Assembly (NCBI RefSeq): GCF_002150805.1
Contig: NZ_MTBA01000011.1
Location: 1 to 61,161 of the forward strand
Direction: 5' to 3'
Length of the DNA stretch: 61,161 nucleotides
From: Oceanospirillum sanctuarii
Lineage (GTDB): Bacteria; Pseudomonadota; Gammaproteobacteria; Pseudomonadales; Halomonadaceae
The stretch's first letter is position 1, and each line of letters starts with the position of its first letter. Of this stretch, positions 45,791-54,938 are shown piece after piece. Both the position numbers and the translations under genes were made by a program. The notes below the pieces were generated by a model. The model did no database searches. It was not told the origin of the DNA and saw only the letters and a list, made by a program, of their open reading frames with translations.

Positions 45791-46030
45791 GGGTTTCTCT
45801 ACTCCTGAAACCCTGAACGCATCAGGGTTTTGTCATTAATCTGTTCACCGTTGCCGGTATTGTCTCAGTTTTTGGGCTTCGACACATTGTTTTCTCTGCT
45901 TAAAAGCAAAGCCCGTTTTAGGCCAAATCTGCTTTTGGCAAAGTTCGCCTGATGCGAAATGAGCCCCGAAGCCTCTTCACAAGTGGATGCAAACAGGAAA
46001 ACGTGGAAAGCATATTTCCGTGCTCAGGGA

Positions 46031-46056
46031 AAAAACCATCCCCGAGCTAAATGGGG
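46031..46056 (-). terminator. Weak terminator-like hairpin after the FMN glutamate-synthase-like gene
   Basis: CCCC (46040-46043) pairs with GGGG (46053-46056) and the minus strand continues ATGGTTTTTT. The stem is short, so it is a tentative call. Confidence 0.3.
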
Positions 46057-46063
46057 CCGTAGT

Positions 46064-47569
46064 TTAATCCACTTTTTCCCTTAATGGGATGTAATTCCCT
46101 GGATAAAGTGCTGCCAGATTTTCTGACAGCCCGGAAGCTGTCACCATCTGTCCGTGATGACGGCGCAGTTCCCGTGGCTCACGGGCACCACAGGAGTGTG
46201 CAATAATGCCTACTTCGGTAATCAGGTGCTGGTGATAACTTGCCACCCGCACCGACTTATCCTGAGGATTCAGGCCTTCCTGCAGATCCGGATCATGCGT
46301 GGTTACGCCTGACGGACAAGTATTTTTATTACACTGCAGCGCCTGAATACAACCCAGCGCAAACATAAAGCCCCGGGCTGTCACCGTAAAGTCAGCACCA
46401 ATAGCAATCGCCCAGGCCACATCCGTTGGGTTTACCAGCTTACCGGAGGCGATAACCCGTACCCGCTCCCGCAGTCCAAAGGCTTTTAGCATATCGACTA
46501 ACAGTGGCAGGCTCTCTTTCAGAGAGAGACCCACGCTATCCATCAGCGGCATAGGCGCAGCACCGGTTCCGCCTTCAGCACCATCGACGGTAATAAAGTC
46601 AGGGGCTGCTTCCTCGCCCCGGTGGTTGATCTCGGTAAAGAGCTCATCCAGCCAGGCGTGACTACCCAGCACAAACTTGATGCCCACAGGCTTACCGGTA
46701 ACACGGCGCACGCGATCAATCATATCCAGCAGATTCGCCGGACTATTGATATCCGGATGACGGTTCGGACTGATGGAGTCCTCCCCCACTCTGATACCGC
46801 GAATTTCCGCAATTTCAGGGGTTACTTTCTCACCCGGCAGAATGCCACCTTTACCCGGTTTCGCGCCTTGGCTGAGTTTGATCTCAAACATGCGAACCTG
46901 TTCCACAGCAGCGACTTTTCTCAGCTTTTCATCGCTCAGCTGACCGTGCTCATCCCGCACGCCGTACTTGGCAGTACCGATCTGGAAAACAATATCGCAG
47001 CCACCGGACAGATGATAAGGAGACAAGCCACCTTCACCTGTGTTCATCCAGCAACCCGCCATCTGCGCACCCGTAGACAGCGCCTCAACCGCAGGACGGG
47101 ATAAAGCGCCAAAGCTCATACCGGAGATATTAACGATGGATTTGGCGTGAAACGGCTTATCGCAATAAGGACCGACCTGAAGCGGCGGCGACTCTACCGC
47201 ATCCTCTTTCAGGGTCGGATACGGGGTGTTCAGAAAGATAACCGCACCGGGCTTATGAATATCACGACTGGAACCGAAAGCGACGGTGTTATCAACATTC
47301 TTTGCCGCCCGATAAGCCCAACTGCGCTGGGCGCGGTTAAACGGCAGTTCTTCACGATCCATGGCAAAAAAGTACTGACGGAAAAACTCGCCCAGATGTT
47401 CGAAGAAGTAACGAAAACGTCCCAGAACCGGAAAGTTACGACGGATGGTGTGCTTAGTCTGATGCTTGTCCACATAGTACATGGCACCAACCCAAACGAT
47501 ACCGGCAATCAACAACATCAGAAAACCGATCACCAGAATATCCAAGACAAAAACAGCAAACTGATCCAT
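46064..47569 (-). CDS. FMN-binding glutamate synthase family protein (GltB-like domain)
   Basis: The 501-residue protein begins with one membrane helix (about 6-30) and then carries the FMN and Fe-S binding domain of glutamate synthase. Landmarks are GKGGILPGEKV (about 232-242), FITVDGAEGGTGAAPMPL (about 323-340), the ASGKLVNPTDVAWA segment and the Cys motif ALQCNKNTCPSGV that could hold a 3Fe-4S cluster. No glutaminase domain is present. Such stand-alone proteins are common in proteobacteria and their substrate is unknown. AGGAG lies 5 bases before the ATG. It is divergent from the imelysin operon. Confidence 0.9.
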   Translation of the reverse strand: MDQFAVFVLDILVIGFLMLLIAGIVWVGAMYYVDKHQTKHTIRRNFPVLGRFRYFFEHLGEFFRQYFFAMDREELPFNRAQRSWAYRAAKNVDNTVAFGSSRDIHKPGAVIFLNTPYPTLKEDAVESPPLQVGPYCDKPFHAKSIVNISGMSFGALSRPAVEALSTGAQMAGCWMNTGEGGLSPYHLSGGCDIVFQIGTAKYGVRDEHGQLSDEKLRKVAAVEQVRMFEIKLSQGAKPGKGGILPGEKVTPEIAEIRGIRVGEDSISPNRHPDINSPANLLDMIDRVRRVTGKPVGIKFVLGSHAWLDELFTEINHRGEEAAPDFITVDGAEGGTGAAPMPLMDSVGLSLKESLPLLVDMLKAFGLRERVRVIASGKLVNPTDVAWAIAIGADFTVTARGFMFALGCIQALQCNKNTCPSGVTTHDPDLQEGLNPQDKSVRVASYHQHLITEVGIIAHSCGAREPRELRRHHGQMVTASGLSENLAALYPGNYIPLREKVD

Positions 47570-47714
47570 GGGAGCTCCTTGTTACTCCTTGAAGGGCAAA
47601 ATTCCACTGCCCCGATAATACCTGATTTCACCTTCACTGCATCTCACCACCTGCATCAGATCAATTATTTATCAGTAGGTTATTAAATAACGATACCAGC
47701 CATGCAAAAGGTAT

Positions 47715-47734
47715 TGATAACCCTTCTCATTTGT
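47715..47734 (+). promoter_or_regulatory. Candidate Fur box upstream of the imelysin operon
   Basis: TGATAA-CCC-TTCTCA is a near-perfect dyad inside GATAACCCTTCTCATTTGT (47716-47734), which matches 11 of 19 positions of the classic Fur box. A perfect palindrome GTTATTAAATAAC lies at 47679-47691. The gene content of the operon downstream fits iron control. Confidence 0.42.
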
Positions 47735-47810
47735 ATTCTAATAATCACACCCAATCCGAAAACAGGCGTCACCATGATATGACGCTACAAAAACAGTTAT
47801 AGGAACTCAC

Positions 47811-49085
47811 ATGCAAAAACGTTCACTGACTCTGGCTATCGCTCTGGCTGCCGGCATTTCCGGATGCAGCCTGATGCCTGCACAGGACAACGCAACTGCT
47901 GAAGAAAAAGTTGTAAAAACTTATACCGATATCGCTTTCGCTACTTTTGACGACGCATACCTGACTGCCGTTGAGCTGCAGAAATCCGTTGATCTCTTCC
48001 TGGCGAATCCGACGGCACAAGGCCTGGAACAACTTAAAGCTCAGTGGGTTATCGCACGTGCACCTTACCAGCAAAGTGAAGTTTTCCGCTTCGGCAACGC
48101 AATTGTTGATGACTGGGAAGGTCAGCTGAACGCATGGCCACTGGATGAAGGTCTGATCGACTACGTTAACGATGGCTACTATCAGCACGAACTGGGCAAC
48201 CCGGGTGCTGAACTGAACATTATTGCTAATAGCCAGGTTCAAATCGGTTCTGAAACTATCAGCTTTGCAGATATCACTGCAGACAAACTGGCCGATATCA
48301 ACGAACTGGGCGGTTCTGAAGCTAACGTAGCCACCGGTTATCACGCTATTGAGTTTCTGCTGTGGGGTCAGGATCTGAACGGCACCCGAACCGGTGCTGG
48401 CCAGCGTCCTTACACCGATTACGTTCAGGGTGCAGATTGCACAGGCGGCAACTGTGACCGTCGTGGCGCATACCTAAAAGCCGCTGTTGATCTTCTGGTA
48501 GCAGATCTGGACTGGATGCGTCAGCAATGGGCTCCGGGTCAGTCTGATAACTATCGCGCAACTCTGCTGGCAGATTCCGCAGATCAGGGTCTGCGCAAAA
48601 TGCTGTACGGCATGGGCAGCCTGTCTCTGGGCGAACTGGCCGGCGAGCGTATTAAAGTGGCGATGGAAGCTAACTCTACCGAAGATGAGCACGACTGCTT
48701 CTCTGATAACACCCACTACTCACACTACTACGACGCAAAAGGTGTACAGAACGTTTATCTGGGCGAGTACACCCGTGTTGATGGCAGCAAGGTTAACGGC
48801 ACCAGCCTGAGCGACCTGATCAAAGTAAAAGACGCTTCACTGGACGAAGCGATGCGCAATCAGCTGGCGAAAACCGATGCCACTCTGCAGGAGATGGTTG
48901 ATCTGGCAGAAGGTCCTCAGCAGATCAAATTCGATATGCTGATCGCTCCGGGCAACCAACAGGGTGTTCAGCTGCTGACCCGTTCAATTAACACTCTGGT
49001 TGAGCAAACCCGTTATATCGAGCAGGTTGCCAACACTCTGAATGTTGATGCTCTGAATCCTGATACCGCTGATCACGAGTTCTGA
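47811..49085 (+). CDS. Imelysin (M75) family lipoprotein
   Basis: The 424-residue protein has a lipobox ISGCSLMP (Cys19), so it is a lipoprotein. The imelysin signature GYHAIEFLLWGQD contains the HxxE pair His178 and Glu181. Imelysins are four-helix bundle proteins that bind iron or haem-related ligands, some once thought to be peptidases. It heads a four-gene set with a di-heme oxidoreductase, a second imelysin and a DUF1513 protein, the same order as the Fur-regulated P. aeruginosa operon. GGAA lies 6 bases before the ATG. A 183-base gap with a UUCG hairpin follows. Confidence 0.92.
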   Translation: MQKRSLTLAIALAAGISGCSLMPAQDNATAEEKVVKTYTDIAFATFDDAYLTAVELQKSVDLFLANPTAQGLEQLKAQWVIARAPYQQSEVFRFGNAIVDDWEGQLNAWPLDEGLIDYVNDGYYQHELGNPGAELNIIANSQVQIGSETISFADITADKLADINELGGSEANVATGYHAIEFLLWGQDLNGTRTGAGQRPYTDYVQGADCTGGNCDRRGAYLKAAVDLLVADLDWMRQQWAPGQSDNYRATLLADSADQGLRKMLYGMGSLSLGELAGERIKVAMEANSTEDEHDCFSDNTHYSHYYDAKGVQNVYLGEYTRVDGSKVNGTSLSDLIKVKDASLDEAMRNQLAKTDATLQEMVDLAEGPQQIKFDMLIAPGNQQGVQLLTRSINTLVEQTRYIEQVANTLNVDALNPDTADHEF

Positions 49086-49140
49086 TACGTTGCGTTAAAC
49101 GCACACTATCACTCGTAAGCACAACATATCAGTGAAAACC

Positions 49141-49164
49141 GCAAACGGCCTTCGGGTCGTTTGC
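49141..49164 (+). other. UUCG-tetraloop hairpin between imelysin 1 and the di-heme gene
   Basis: GCAAACGGCC (49141-49150) pairs with GGTCGTTTGC (49155-49164) around TTCG, with one G-T pair. GCGTTTAAG follows, a poor T-run, so it may be a partial terminator or an mRNA stabiliser that raises the first gene over the rest. Confidence 0.7.
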
Positions 49165-49268
49165 GCGTTTAAGAAACTGATAAAAAGTGATTCAAATCAA
49201 AAGCCGAATTAAAAGACCTGCAAACCCGCTCCGGTTCTCCTAGGCAGAAGGTATAAGCAGGCAGCCTG

Positions 49269-50753
49269 ATGAGTATGCCAACTATGCATCATAACCTGAC
49301 CACCCGAAAACTACTGGCCACTCCCCTGTTAGCCAGCGCACTACTTACCGGCACTTTGTTAGCAGCAAGTACCGCATTGAGCACTCCTGCCTTCGCAGAA
49401 GGTGATCCACAACAGAATCCACGTCTCGGCGGCATGACCAGTGTTGCCCAGAGCGACCGTAACGCTTTCTCACGACCTGCAGCAAACCTATCCCCTCTGC
49501 GCCAGCTGGACTTTAAAGTCGGCAACAGCTTCTTTAAAGCGCCCTGGGTGATGGCTCCATCCAGCACTACTGCCCGGGATGGTCTGGGGCCGCTGGTGAA
49601 TACCAATGCCTGTCAGAACTGCCACCTGAAAGATGGTCGCGGCCATGTTCCAGACTTTAATGACAAACGAGACGCGATGACCGAACAAGCGGTCAGCCTC
49701 TTCCTTCGCCTGAGCCGACCGGCGATTTCTGAAGCAGACCAACAACAGCAGGCCAAATTCGGCCCGTTACCGGATCCGGTTTATGGCGGCCAACTGCAGA
49801 ATATGGCAATGCCGGGGATCACTCCGGAAGGTGAGATGAAACTCACCTACAGCCAAAAGACCCTTACCTATCCCGATGGCAGCCAAACTCATCTTCGCAC
49901 CCCTCATTACGAGCTGATCAACCCGGCATACGGCAAACCGGCTGAAGACTTACAGATGTCTCCCCGCATCGCACCGCACATGGCAGGTCTGGGATTACTG
50001 GAGCTGATACCGGAAGAAGCAATTCTTGCCAATGCAGATCCCGAAGATAGCGACCAGAACGGTATTTCCGGCAAGGCTAACCGGGTTTGGGATCGTCAAC
50101 AGCAAGCCTCGAGCCTCGGTCGCTTTGGTTGGAAAGCCGCAGAACCAACGCTGAAACAACAAAACTCAGGCGCCTTTGCTGGTGATATGGGGTTAACCAC
50201 ATCCCTGCACACCGATACCGATTGCACCCAACATCAGCCCTGTGAAAAAAGTGCCTCCGGCGGCATTCCGGAAGTACCGGATAAAACCCTGAATCATGTC
50301 ACTTTCTATACCCAGCACTTAGCTGTTCCTATGCAGAGAGAAACCAGCTCTGAGGCTGTGCAGCAGGGTTATCAGCACTTCAATACTGCTGGCTGTAATC
50401 AATGTCATATCGAGAACTGGAAAACCGGTCAGGCTGCAGATCGCCCTGAACTGTCGAATCAAAAGATCCGGCCTTTTACCGACCTGCTGCTGCACGATAT
50501 GGGCGAAGACTTAGCCGATAACCGTCCTGAGTATCTGGCCAATGGCCGGGAATGGCGTACCGCGCCACTTTGGGGAGTCGGCATCAATAAGGTCGTCACC
50601 GGACAGGAAAACTATCTGCATGACGGACGTGCCCGCACTTTAGAAGAAGCGATACTATGGCATGGCGGTGAAGCGGAAACCGCTAAGAACAACTTTATGT
50701 CACTACCGCAGAATGAACGCCAACAACTGATCCGTTTTCTGGAGTCACTTTAA
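49269..50753 (+). CDS. Di-heme c-type oxidoreductase (DUF1111 family)
   Basis: The 494-residue exported protein has a signal peptide ending at TPAFA (about 43). Two haem c motifs are visible: C115-QN-C118-H119 and C376-NQ-C379-H380. The DUF1111 pattern LFLRLSRPAI, DQNGISGKANRVWD and LYLHDGRARTLEEAILWHGG (last partly shown) marks it as the thiol/di-heme oxidoreductase found with imelysins. It probably moves electrons to or from iron in the periplasm. Its TAA overlaps the following ATG by one base. Confidence 0.92.
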   Translation: MSMPTMHHNLTTRKLLATPLLASALLTGTLLAASTALSTPAFAEGDPQQNPRLGGMTSVAQSDRNAFSRPAANLSPLRQLDFKVGNSFFKAPWVMAPSSTTARDGLGPLVNTNACQNCHLKDGRGHVPDFNDKRDAMTEQAVSLFLRLSRPAISEADQQQQAKFGPLPDPVYGGQLQNMAMPGITPEGEMKLTYSQKTLTYPDGSQTHLRTPHYELINPAYGKPAEDLQMSPRIAPHMAGLGLLELIPEEAILANADPEDSDQNGISGKANRVWDRQQQASSLGRFGWKAAEPTLKQQNSGAFAGDMGLTTSLHTDTDCTQHQPCEKSASGGIPEVPDKTLNHVTFYTQHLAVPMQRETSSEAVQQGYQHFNTAGCNQCHIENWKTGQAADRPELSNQKIRPFTDLLLHDMGEDLADNRPEYLANGREWRTAPLWGVGINKVVTGQENYLHDGRARTLEEAILWHGGEAETAKNNFMSLPQNERQQLIRFLESL

Positions 50754-51895
50754 TGTTCAAGCTTTTCTCGACACCATCGTTAGCACTGCTACTGGGTACA
50801 GGTCTGGGAATGTCGACCCCGGCCGCTGCCGATTCTTCTGAAAAACCTGCATTTGATTACGACGCCTACACTCAGTCCGTTGAGCAGACTCAGGAACGAC
50901 AGATGGCGGTATTTATTGCCCGAAGTGAGACCTTTCATCAACTGGTGTCCCAATCCTGTAAACCGGGCGCTCAAAACCTCAGCCAACCGATGAAAGACTG
51001 GAATGCCCTGCCAAAACTGCAACAGGCATGGCTGAACACCTCAGAGGAATGGCAGCGACTACAGGTTTTCCCTCTGGGACCTAATACCGATGTTACCGTG
51101 CGCCTGAATCTCAGCTTCTGGCCGGATAAAAAGAACCTGGTTGAACGCAAAGCCCGAACTCTGTTGAGTCAGGGCGAAAAAGCAGATCTGAAACAGGGTG
51201 GCATTGCGATGCAGGGTCTGACCGCCAGTGAATACCTGCTGTTCGATCCCAATCACCTGAAAAAATCCAGCCCACAGCAATCCTGCAACCTGCTTAGCCA
51301 AGTTGCGGCACAAAGCGAAGCTAACGCCAGAGCGATGCTGACCCGCTGGAATGAGAGTGATTTTCTGGTTGAATGGCACGATGCTTCACTGGGTAATGAT
51401 ACCTTTGCCAGCACCACGCAGGCAGCGGGTTACCTGATTGCAGGACTTGCGGAACAGTTAGAAGCACTCACCAAATATAAACTCGAAAAACCATTTCGTT
51501 TGAATGACGAGAAAGCCAGGGCGAACGGCTATCTAGCAGAGAACTGGCGCAGCAACCAGAGTCTCACCAACCTGGCGACGAACTTTGCCCAGATCCGGGC
51601 TTATTATCTGGGACTGCCTGCAGGCGACACCGGCAAAACCATTAACGGCCCCGATCAGTTATTACGCCATCAGGGCTTTGCCGGAGAAGCGGATCAGATC
51701 CTGGCTCATCTGAATCAAAGCCAAAGTACCCTCGATACACTGGTTAATATGGGTTCCGCTGTTTATCTATCTGCAGAAGGCAAGGCTCTGGCGGAGCAAC
51801 TGCATCAAGAGATCAAACAACTGGAACGGGCACTGAAAAAGCCGCTGCCGCACTTCCAGCTGACCCAACGCTTTAACTCCGCAGACGGGGACTGA
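50753..51895 (+). CDS. Second imelysin-like protein, HxxE altered
   Basis: The 380-residue protein has a signal peptide ending near TPAAA (about 26) and imelysin folds in two halves. At the signature position it reads GLTASEYLLFD, so the His of HxxE is replaced and only Glu is kept. It may be a structural or iron-handling partner of the first imelysin, with different ligand chemistry. It overlaps the di-heme gene by one base and is followed by DUF1513 after two bases. Confidence 0.88.
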   Translation: MFKLFSTPSLALLLGTGLGMSTPAAADSSEKPAFDYDAYTQSVEQTQERQMAVFIARSETFHQLVSQSCKPGAQNLSQPMKDWNALPKLQQAWLNTSEEWQRLQVFPLGPNTDVTVRLNLSFWPDKKNLVERKARTLLSQGEKADLKQGGIAMQGLTASEYLLFDPNHLKKSSPQQSCNLLSQVAAQSEANARAMLTRWNESDFLVEWHDASLGNDTFASTTQAAGYLIAGLAEQLEALTKYKLEKPFRLNDEKARANGYLAENWRSNQSLTNLATNFAQIRAYYLGLPAGDTGKTINGPDQLLRHQGFAGEADQILAHLNQSQSTLDTLVNMGSAVYLSAEGKALAEQLHQEIKQLERALKKPLPHFQLTQRFNSADGD

Positions 51896-51897
51896 TA

Positions 51898-53103
51898 ATG
51901 ACGAATATGTCTAACAAGCTGGAACCGAACAGCAGCCTAAGTCGTCGCCGGTTTATTCAGGGACTAGGCTCAACAGCATTTGGCATTACCACAATGGGCA
52001 GCGCCCTTCTGTCGGTATCAGCCCATGCTCAGGCAGCGCCTGAAGATTCGACAGCTGCAGTTGCTGTTCAGGACAATCAGCTGCATCTGGCCAGCAGCGT
52101 AAAAACCGACAGTGCAGGGCATCAGCTTCTCAGCCTGACGGGCAAGCAGCCTGTGCTACAGAAAAGCGGCTGGCGCGGCCATCAGGCGATTGCATCACCC
52201 GATGGCCGTTTTCTGGTTTCTGTGGCTCGTCGCCCGGATACACAACTTCTGATCGAAGATCTTCACAGCAAGCAGAACTATTTTGTCGATGCCGATGCAG
52301 GCCGCCACTACTACGGCCATGGTCTGTTCACACCGGATGGTCTCTGGTTTTATGCGCCGGAAAACGACTACGACAATGTGCGTGGCGTTATCGGCAAGTA
52401 CGATGTGATGGCTGGTTTTAAAAAGGTTGCCGAGTGGGACAGCCATGGCGTAGGTCCGCACCAGATCGCCTTTCTTCCACAGCAAAATGATGAGCATCCG
52501 GTAATGGTGATCGCCAACGGTGGTATCGAAACCCACCCGGACTACCCGCGCATCAAGCTGAACACCGAAACCATGCGTCCTAACCTCAGCTATCTGAATG
52601 GCAAAGGCGAGTTGCTGGATCAGGTTGAGCCACCGCATTTTCAGTTGTCACTACGCCATCTGGATGTCGCCCCGGATGGGCAGGTCTGGGTCGGAGCTCA
52701 ATATCAGGGGGAAATTTTTGAAAGCCCGAACCTGATCTTCAGTCATCGTATGGGTGAATCCCTGCAAGCGGTAGAAGCCCCCGCTGAACTCTGGTCTCAG
52801 CTGGATGGTTATATCGCCAGCCTCAGCTGCCACAAGACACTGGATACCGTCTGCATCACAGCACCAAGAGCTAATACTGCCACCTTCTGGCAGCGGTCTA
52901 CGGGCAAACTAATCCGAACCCAGACGCTTAGTGACTGCTCCGGTGCCTGCTCTCACCCACAACTCCCGATGTATTACATCAGCAGTGGTGATGGTGATCT
53001 GGCCGTCTTTGATGCCCAAACCGGTGAGAAACTCTGGCAACAGCGTTTTGAAGGGATTCATTGGGATAATCACCTGACCTGGACGGGAGCGCTGCAAGGC
53101 TAG
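51898..53103 (+). CDS. DUF1513 family Tat-exported protein
   Basis: The 401-residue protein begins with a Tat signal (SRRRFIQGLGST, about 15-26), followed by a beta-propeller-like body: SPDGRFLVSVARRPDTQLLI and PDGLWFYAPENDYDNVRGVI are typical propeller repeats. It is the last gene of the imelysin operon. A Tat signal suggests folding or cofactor binding before export. The specific function is unknown, but the family is tied to iron-regulated imelysin operons. Confidence 0.9.
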   Translation: MTNMSNKLEPNSSLSRRRFIQGLGSTAFGITTMGSALLSVSAHAQAAPEDSTAAVAVQDNQLHLASSVKTDSAGHQLLSLTGKQPVLQKSGWRGHQAIASPDGRFLVSVARRPDTQLLIEDLHSKQNYFVDADAGRHYYGHGLFTPDGLWFYAPENDYDNVRGVIGKYDVMAGFKKVAEWDSHGVGPHQIAFLPQQNDEHPVMVIANGGIETHPDYPRIKLNTETMRPNLSYLNGKGELLDQVEPPHFQLSLRHLDVAPDGQVWVGAQYQGEIFESPNLIFSHRMGESLQAVEAPAELWSQLDGYIASLSCHKTLDTVCITAPRANTATFWQRSTGKLIRTQTLSDCSGACSHPQLPMYYISSGDGDLAVFDAQTGEKLWQQRFEGIHWDNHLTWTGALQG

Positions 53104-53121
53104 GTAGTTTAAGAACAGATC

Positions 53122-53170
53122 GAACGACAGAGCCAGAAGTCGCAACAGCTCTGTCGTTCATCTTTTCTTG
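53122..53170 (+). terminator. Terminator of the imelysin operon
   Basis: A perfect 12-bp stem, GAACGACAGAGC (53122-53133) with GCTCTGTCGTTC (53148-53159), is followed by ATCTTTTCTT. It comes 19 bases after the DUF1513 stop. Confidence 0.8.
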
Positions 53171-53207
53171 CCGACTGTTCAAGTGAAGCACCTGATTACC
53201 TGCAACT

Positions 53208-53240
53208 AGCGGCTAAAAATCGAAAAATAGCCGCTTCTTT
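53208..53240 (+). terminator. Second terminator-like hairpin
   Basis: AGCGGCTA (53208-53215) pairs with TAGCCGCT (53228-53235), then TCTTT. It is a back-up terminator or an element upstream of the small basic protein. Confidence 0.5.
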
Positions 53241-53380
53241 ACACCTCTACCGGCTGTTTTCATTGTGTCAGGGATGCCACTGACCTAAAATGCTCGCCCT
53301 CAGGCGAAAGCCGACTCAACAACTTCCCCCGCTTCCGGCGCTGAACATCATCCCCGATACAAACGACAGGTGAGCTCACT

Positions 53381-53584
53381 ATGACACGTATGAAGAAAAC
53401 CCGCTCGCTGAAAGGCAAAGCCAATATTCGTACCGGTAAAAAAGAAGACTTTAAAAAATGGCGTGAAGAGCAAAGCGCTCTGGGTAATCGTCCGAAAACT
53501 GCGGCTCAGAAGAAAAAAGCCAAGCAGCGTAAAGAGCAGGCAGCTAAGAAAATGGAACGTCTTGGTGTGAAAAAAGACGACTGA
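53381..53584 (+). CDS. Small Lys-rich basic protein
   Basis: The 67-residue protein is about 40 percent Lys plus Arg, without hydrophobic segments. It starts MTRMKKTRSLKGKA and has an AQKKKAKQRKEQAAKKMERL helix. AGGTGAG lies 6 bases before the ATG. It could bind nucleic acid. I do not recognise a family; a start at the second Met cannot be excluded. Confidence 0.65.
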   Translation: MTRMKKTRSLKGKANIRTGKKEDFKKWREEQSALGNRPKTAAQKKKAKQRKEQAAKKMERLGVKKDD

Positions 53585-53674
53585 CCGGATAAGCGGCAAT
53601 CGTTAACAGATAACCCATAAGCCCAGAAACAACAGTCACCGGCCTTAAGACCACAAGCCATAAGGATCTCTACT

Positions 53675-54490
53675 GTGAAAATTGTCAGCTTCAATATCAA
53701 TGGACTCCGCGCCCGACTGCATCAGATTCAGGCGATCATCGACCAACTGCAGCCGGATGTGATCGGCCTGCAGGAGATTAAGGTACACGATGATGCTTTC
53801 CCGTTAGCAGATATCGAAGCAACCAGTTACCACGTAGAGTTCTTCGGCCAGAAGAGCCATTACGGTGTGGCTCTGATGTCGAAGAAAAAACCGCTGTCGG
53901 TACGCAAAGGTTTCCCAACCGATGATGAAGATGCACAGCGTCGTATGATCATTGGCGACTATGAAGCGGCAGATGGTTCAGTGGTAACCGTGATGAACGG
54001 TTATTTCCCTCAGGGGGAAAACATCAAACACGAGACCAAGTATCCCGCTAAGCGTAAGTTCTATGCCGATCTGCAAAACCTGCTGGAAAGCGAATACAGC
54101 AAAGATCAGCAAGTTGTGGTGATGGGTGACTTTAATATCTCATCTACCGACTGGGATATCGGTATTGGCGAACAGAACGCCAAACGCTGGCTACGTACCG
54201 GTAAAACCAGCTTTCAACCGGAAGAGCGGGAATGGTTTGATCGCCTGCTGGGCTGGGGCTTCGTCGACAGCTACCGTGAACAGCACCCGGAAGATAACAG
54301 CCAGTTCAGCTGGTTTGATTACCGCAGCAAAGGTTTTGATGACGAACCGAAACGCGGCCTGCGTATCGATACGCTGCTGGTCACCGACAGCCTGATGCAG
54401 AAATGCGAAGCCACCGGTATCGACTACGAGATCCGCGCGATGGAAAAACCATCGGATCACTGCCCGGTCTGGGCTGCGTTTAAGTTCTGA
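53675..54490 (+). CDS. xthA: Exodeoxyribonuclease III
   Basis: The 271-residue AP endonuclease / 3' exonuclease has the ExoIII motifs: [14 protein letters not shown] (2-15), LQEIKVHDD (catalytic Glu), [14 protein letters not shown] (Asp and Asn) and the end [10 protein letters not shown] (Asp-His). Length fits E. coli XthA (268). It repairs abasic sites and blocked 3' ends. Start is GTG with AAGGA 8 bases upstream. Confidence 0.95.
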   Translation: MKIVSFNINGLRARLHQIQAIIDQLQPDVIGLQEIKVHDDAFPLADIEATSYHVEFFGQKSHYGVALMSKKKPLSVRKGFPTDDEDAQRRMIIGDYEAADGSVVTVMNGYFPQGENIKHETKYPAKRKFYADLQNLLESEYSKDQQVVVMGDFNISSTDWDIGIGEQNAKRWLRTGKTSFQPEEREWFDRLLGWGFVDSYREQHPEDNSQFSWFDYRSKGFDDEPKRGLRIDTLLVTDSLMQKCEATGIDYEIRAMEKPSDHCPVWAAFKF

Positions 54491-54522
54491 GTCAGAACTT
54501 AATAATCCGATCTGCAAACCGG

Positions 54523-54550
54523 AAAAGCGAAGCCTCAGGCTTCGCTTTTT
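54523..54550 (+). terminator. Terminator after xthA
   Basis: GCGAAGCC (54527-54534) pairs with GGCTTCGC (54538-54545), with A before and TTTTT after. Confidence 0.92.
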
Positions 54551-54599
54551 GTTTGGAAGCTATTTTTCTACCCATAATACGATTGTTTGCCTCTTAGAA

Positions 54600-54938
54600 A
54601 CTTCCGCCCGAGCGCCTAACGCGCTACCCTAGCCTCTCTTTCAAACATTAACTTTTTTATCCATTCGACGAGGGCCTTTGATGATTGTTCTTTTCTCCGC
54701 CAATACTGTTTTAGCAGGTCAGGCCGCTTAATCAGCCTCCCATTATTTTTCAGAGGCTAAGCCGCTGATACCTGTGACCCGATATCCTCGCTCAATGTCT
54801 TACGAGGGAAAGGTCAGGCTTATTTACGTCCGGAGATTTATCTCCCGCAGCCCCACGCCCTAAAACCTTTTGGCCCGTTCATTTCATCTTTGTTTAACAA
54901 AGACTTCATTTAACAATGACTTCTGGAACGGAAAGACA
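54600..54938 (+). promoter_or_regulatory. Long structured leader of rsgA
   Basis: After the xthA terminator the plus strand holds a row of inverted repeats: AGCGC/GCGCT (54611-54625), AGCCTC/GAGGCT (54734-54739, 54753-54758) inside further GGC/GCC and AGGT/ACCT pairs, CCTCG/CGAGG (54786-54807), and GGAGA/TCTCC (54832-54845). A 16-codon frame with a strong ribosome-binding site starts at 54681. The layout is that of an attenuation or translation-sensing leader. No known riboswitch consensus was recognised. Confidence 0.5.
54681..54731 (+). CDS. Candidate leader peptide of rsgA, 16 residues
   Basis: The frame encodes MIVLFSANTVLAGQAA and then TAA. GAGGG (54670-54674) lies 6 bases before the ATG, an ideal distance. 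Its stop codon is 3 bases before the left arm of the AGCCTC/GAGGCT hairpin, so a stalled ribosome would disturb that stem. This is a classic attenuator geometry. I do not recognise the peptide. Confidence 0.5.
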   Translation: MIVLFSANTVLAGQAA

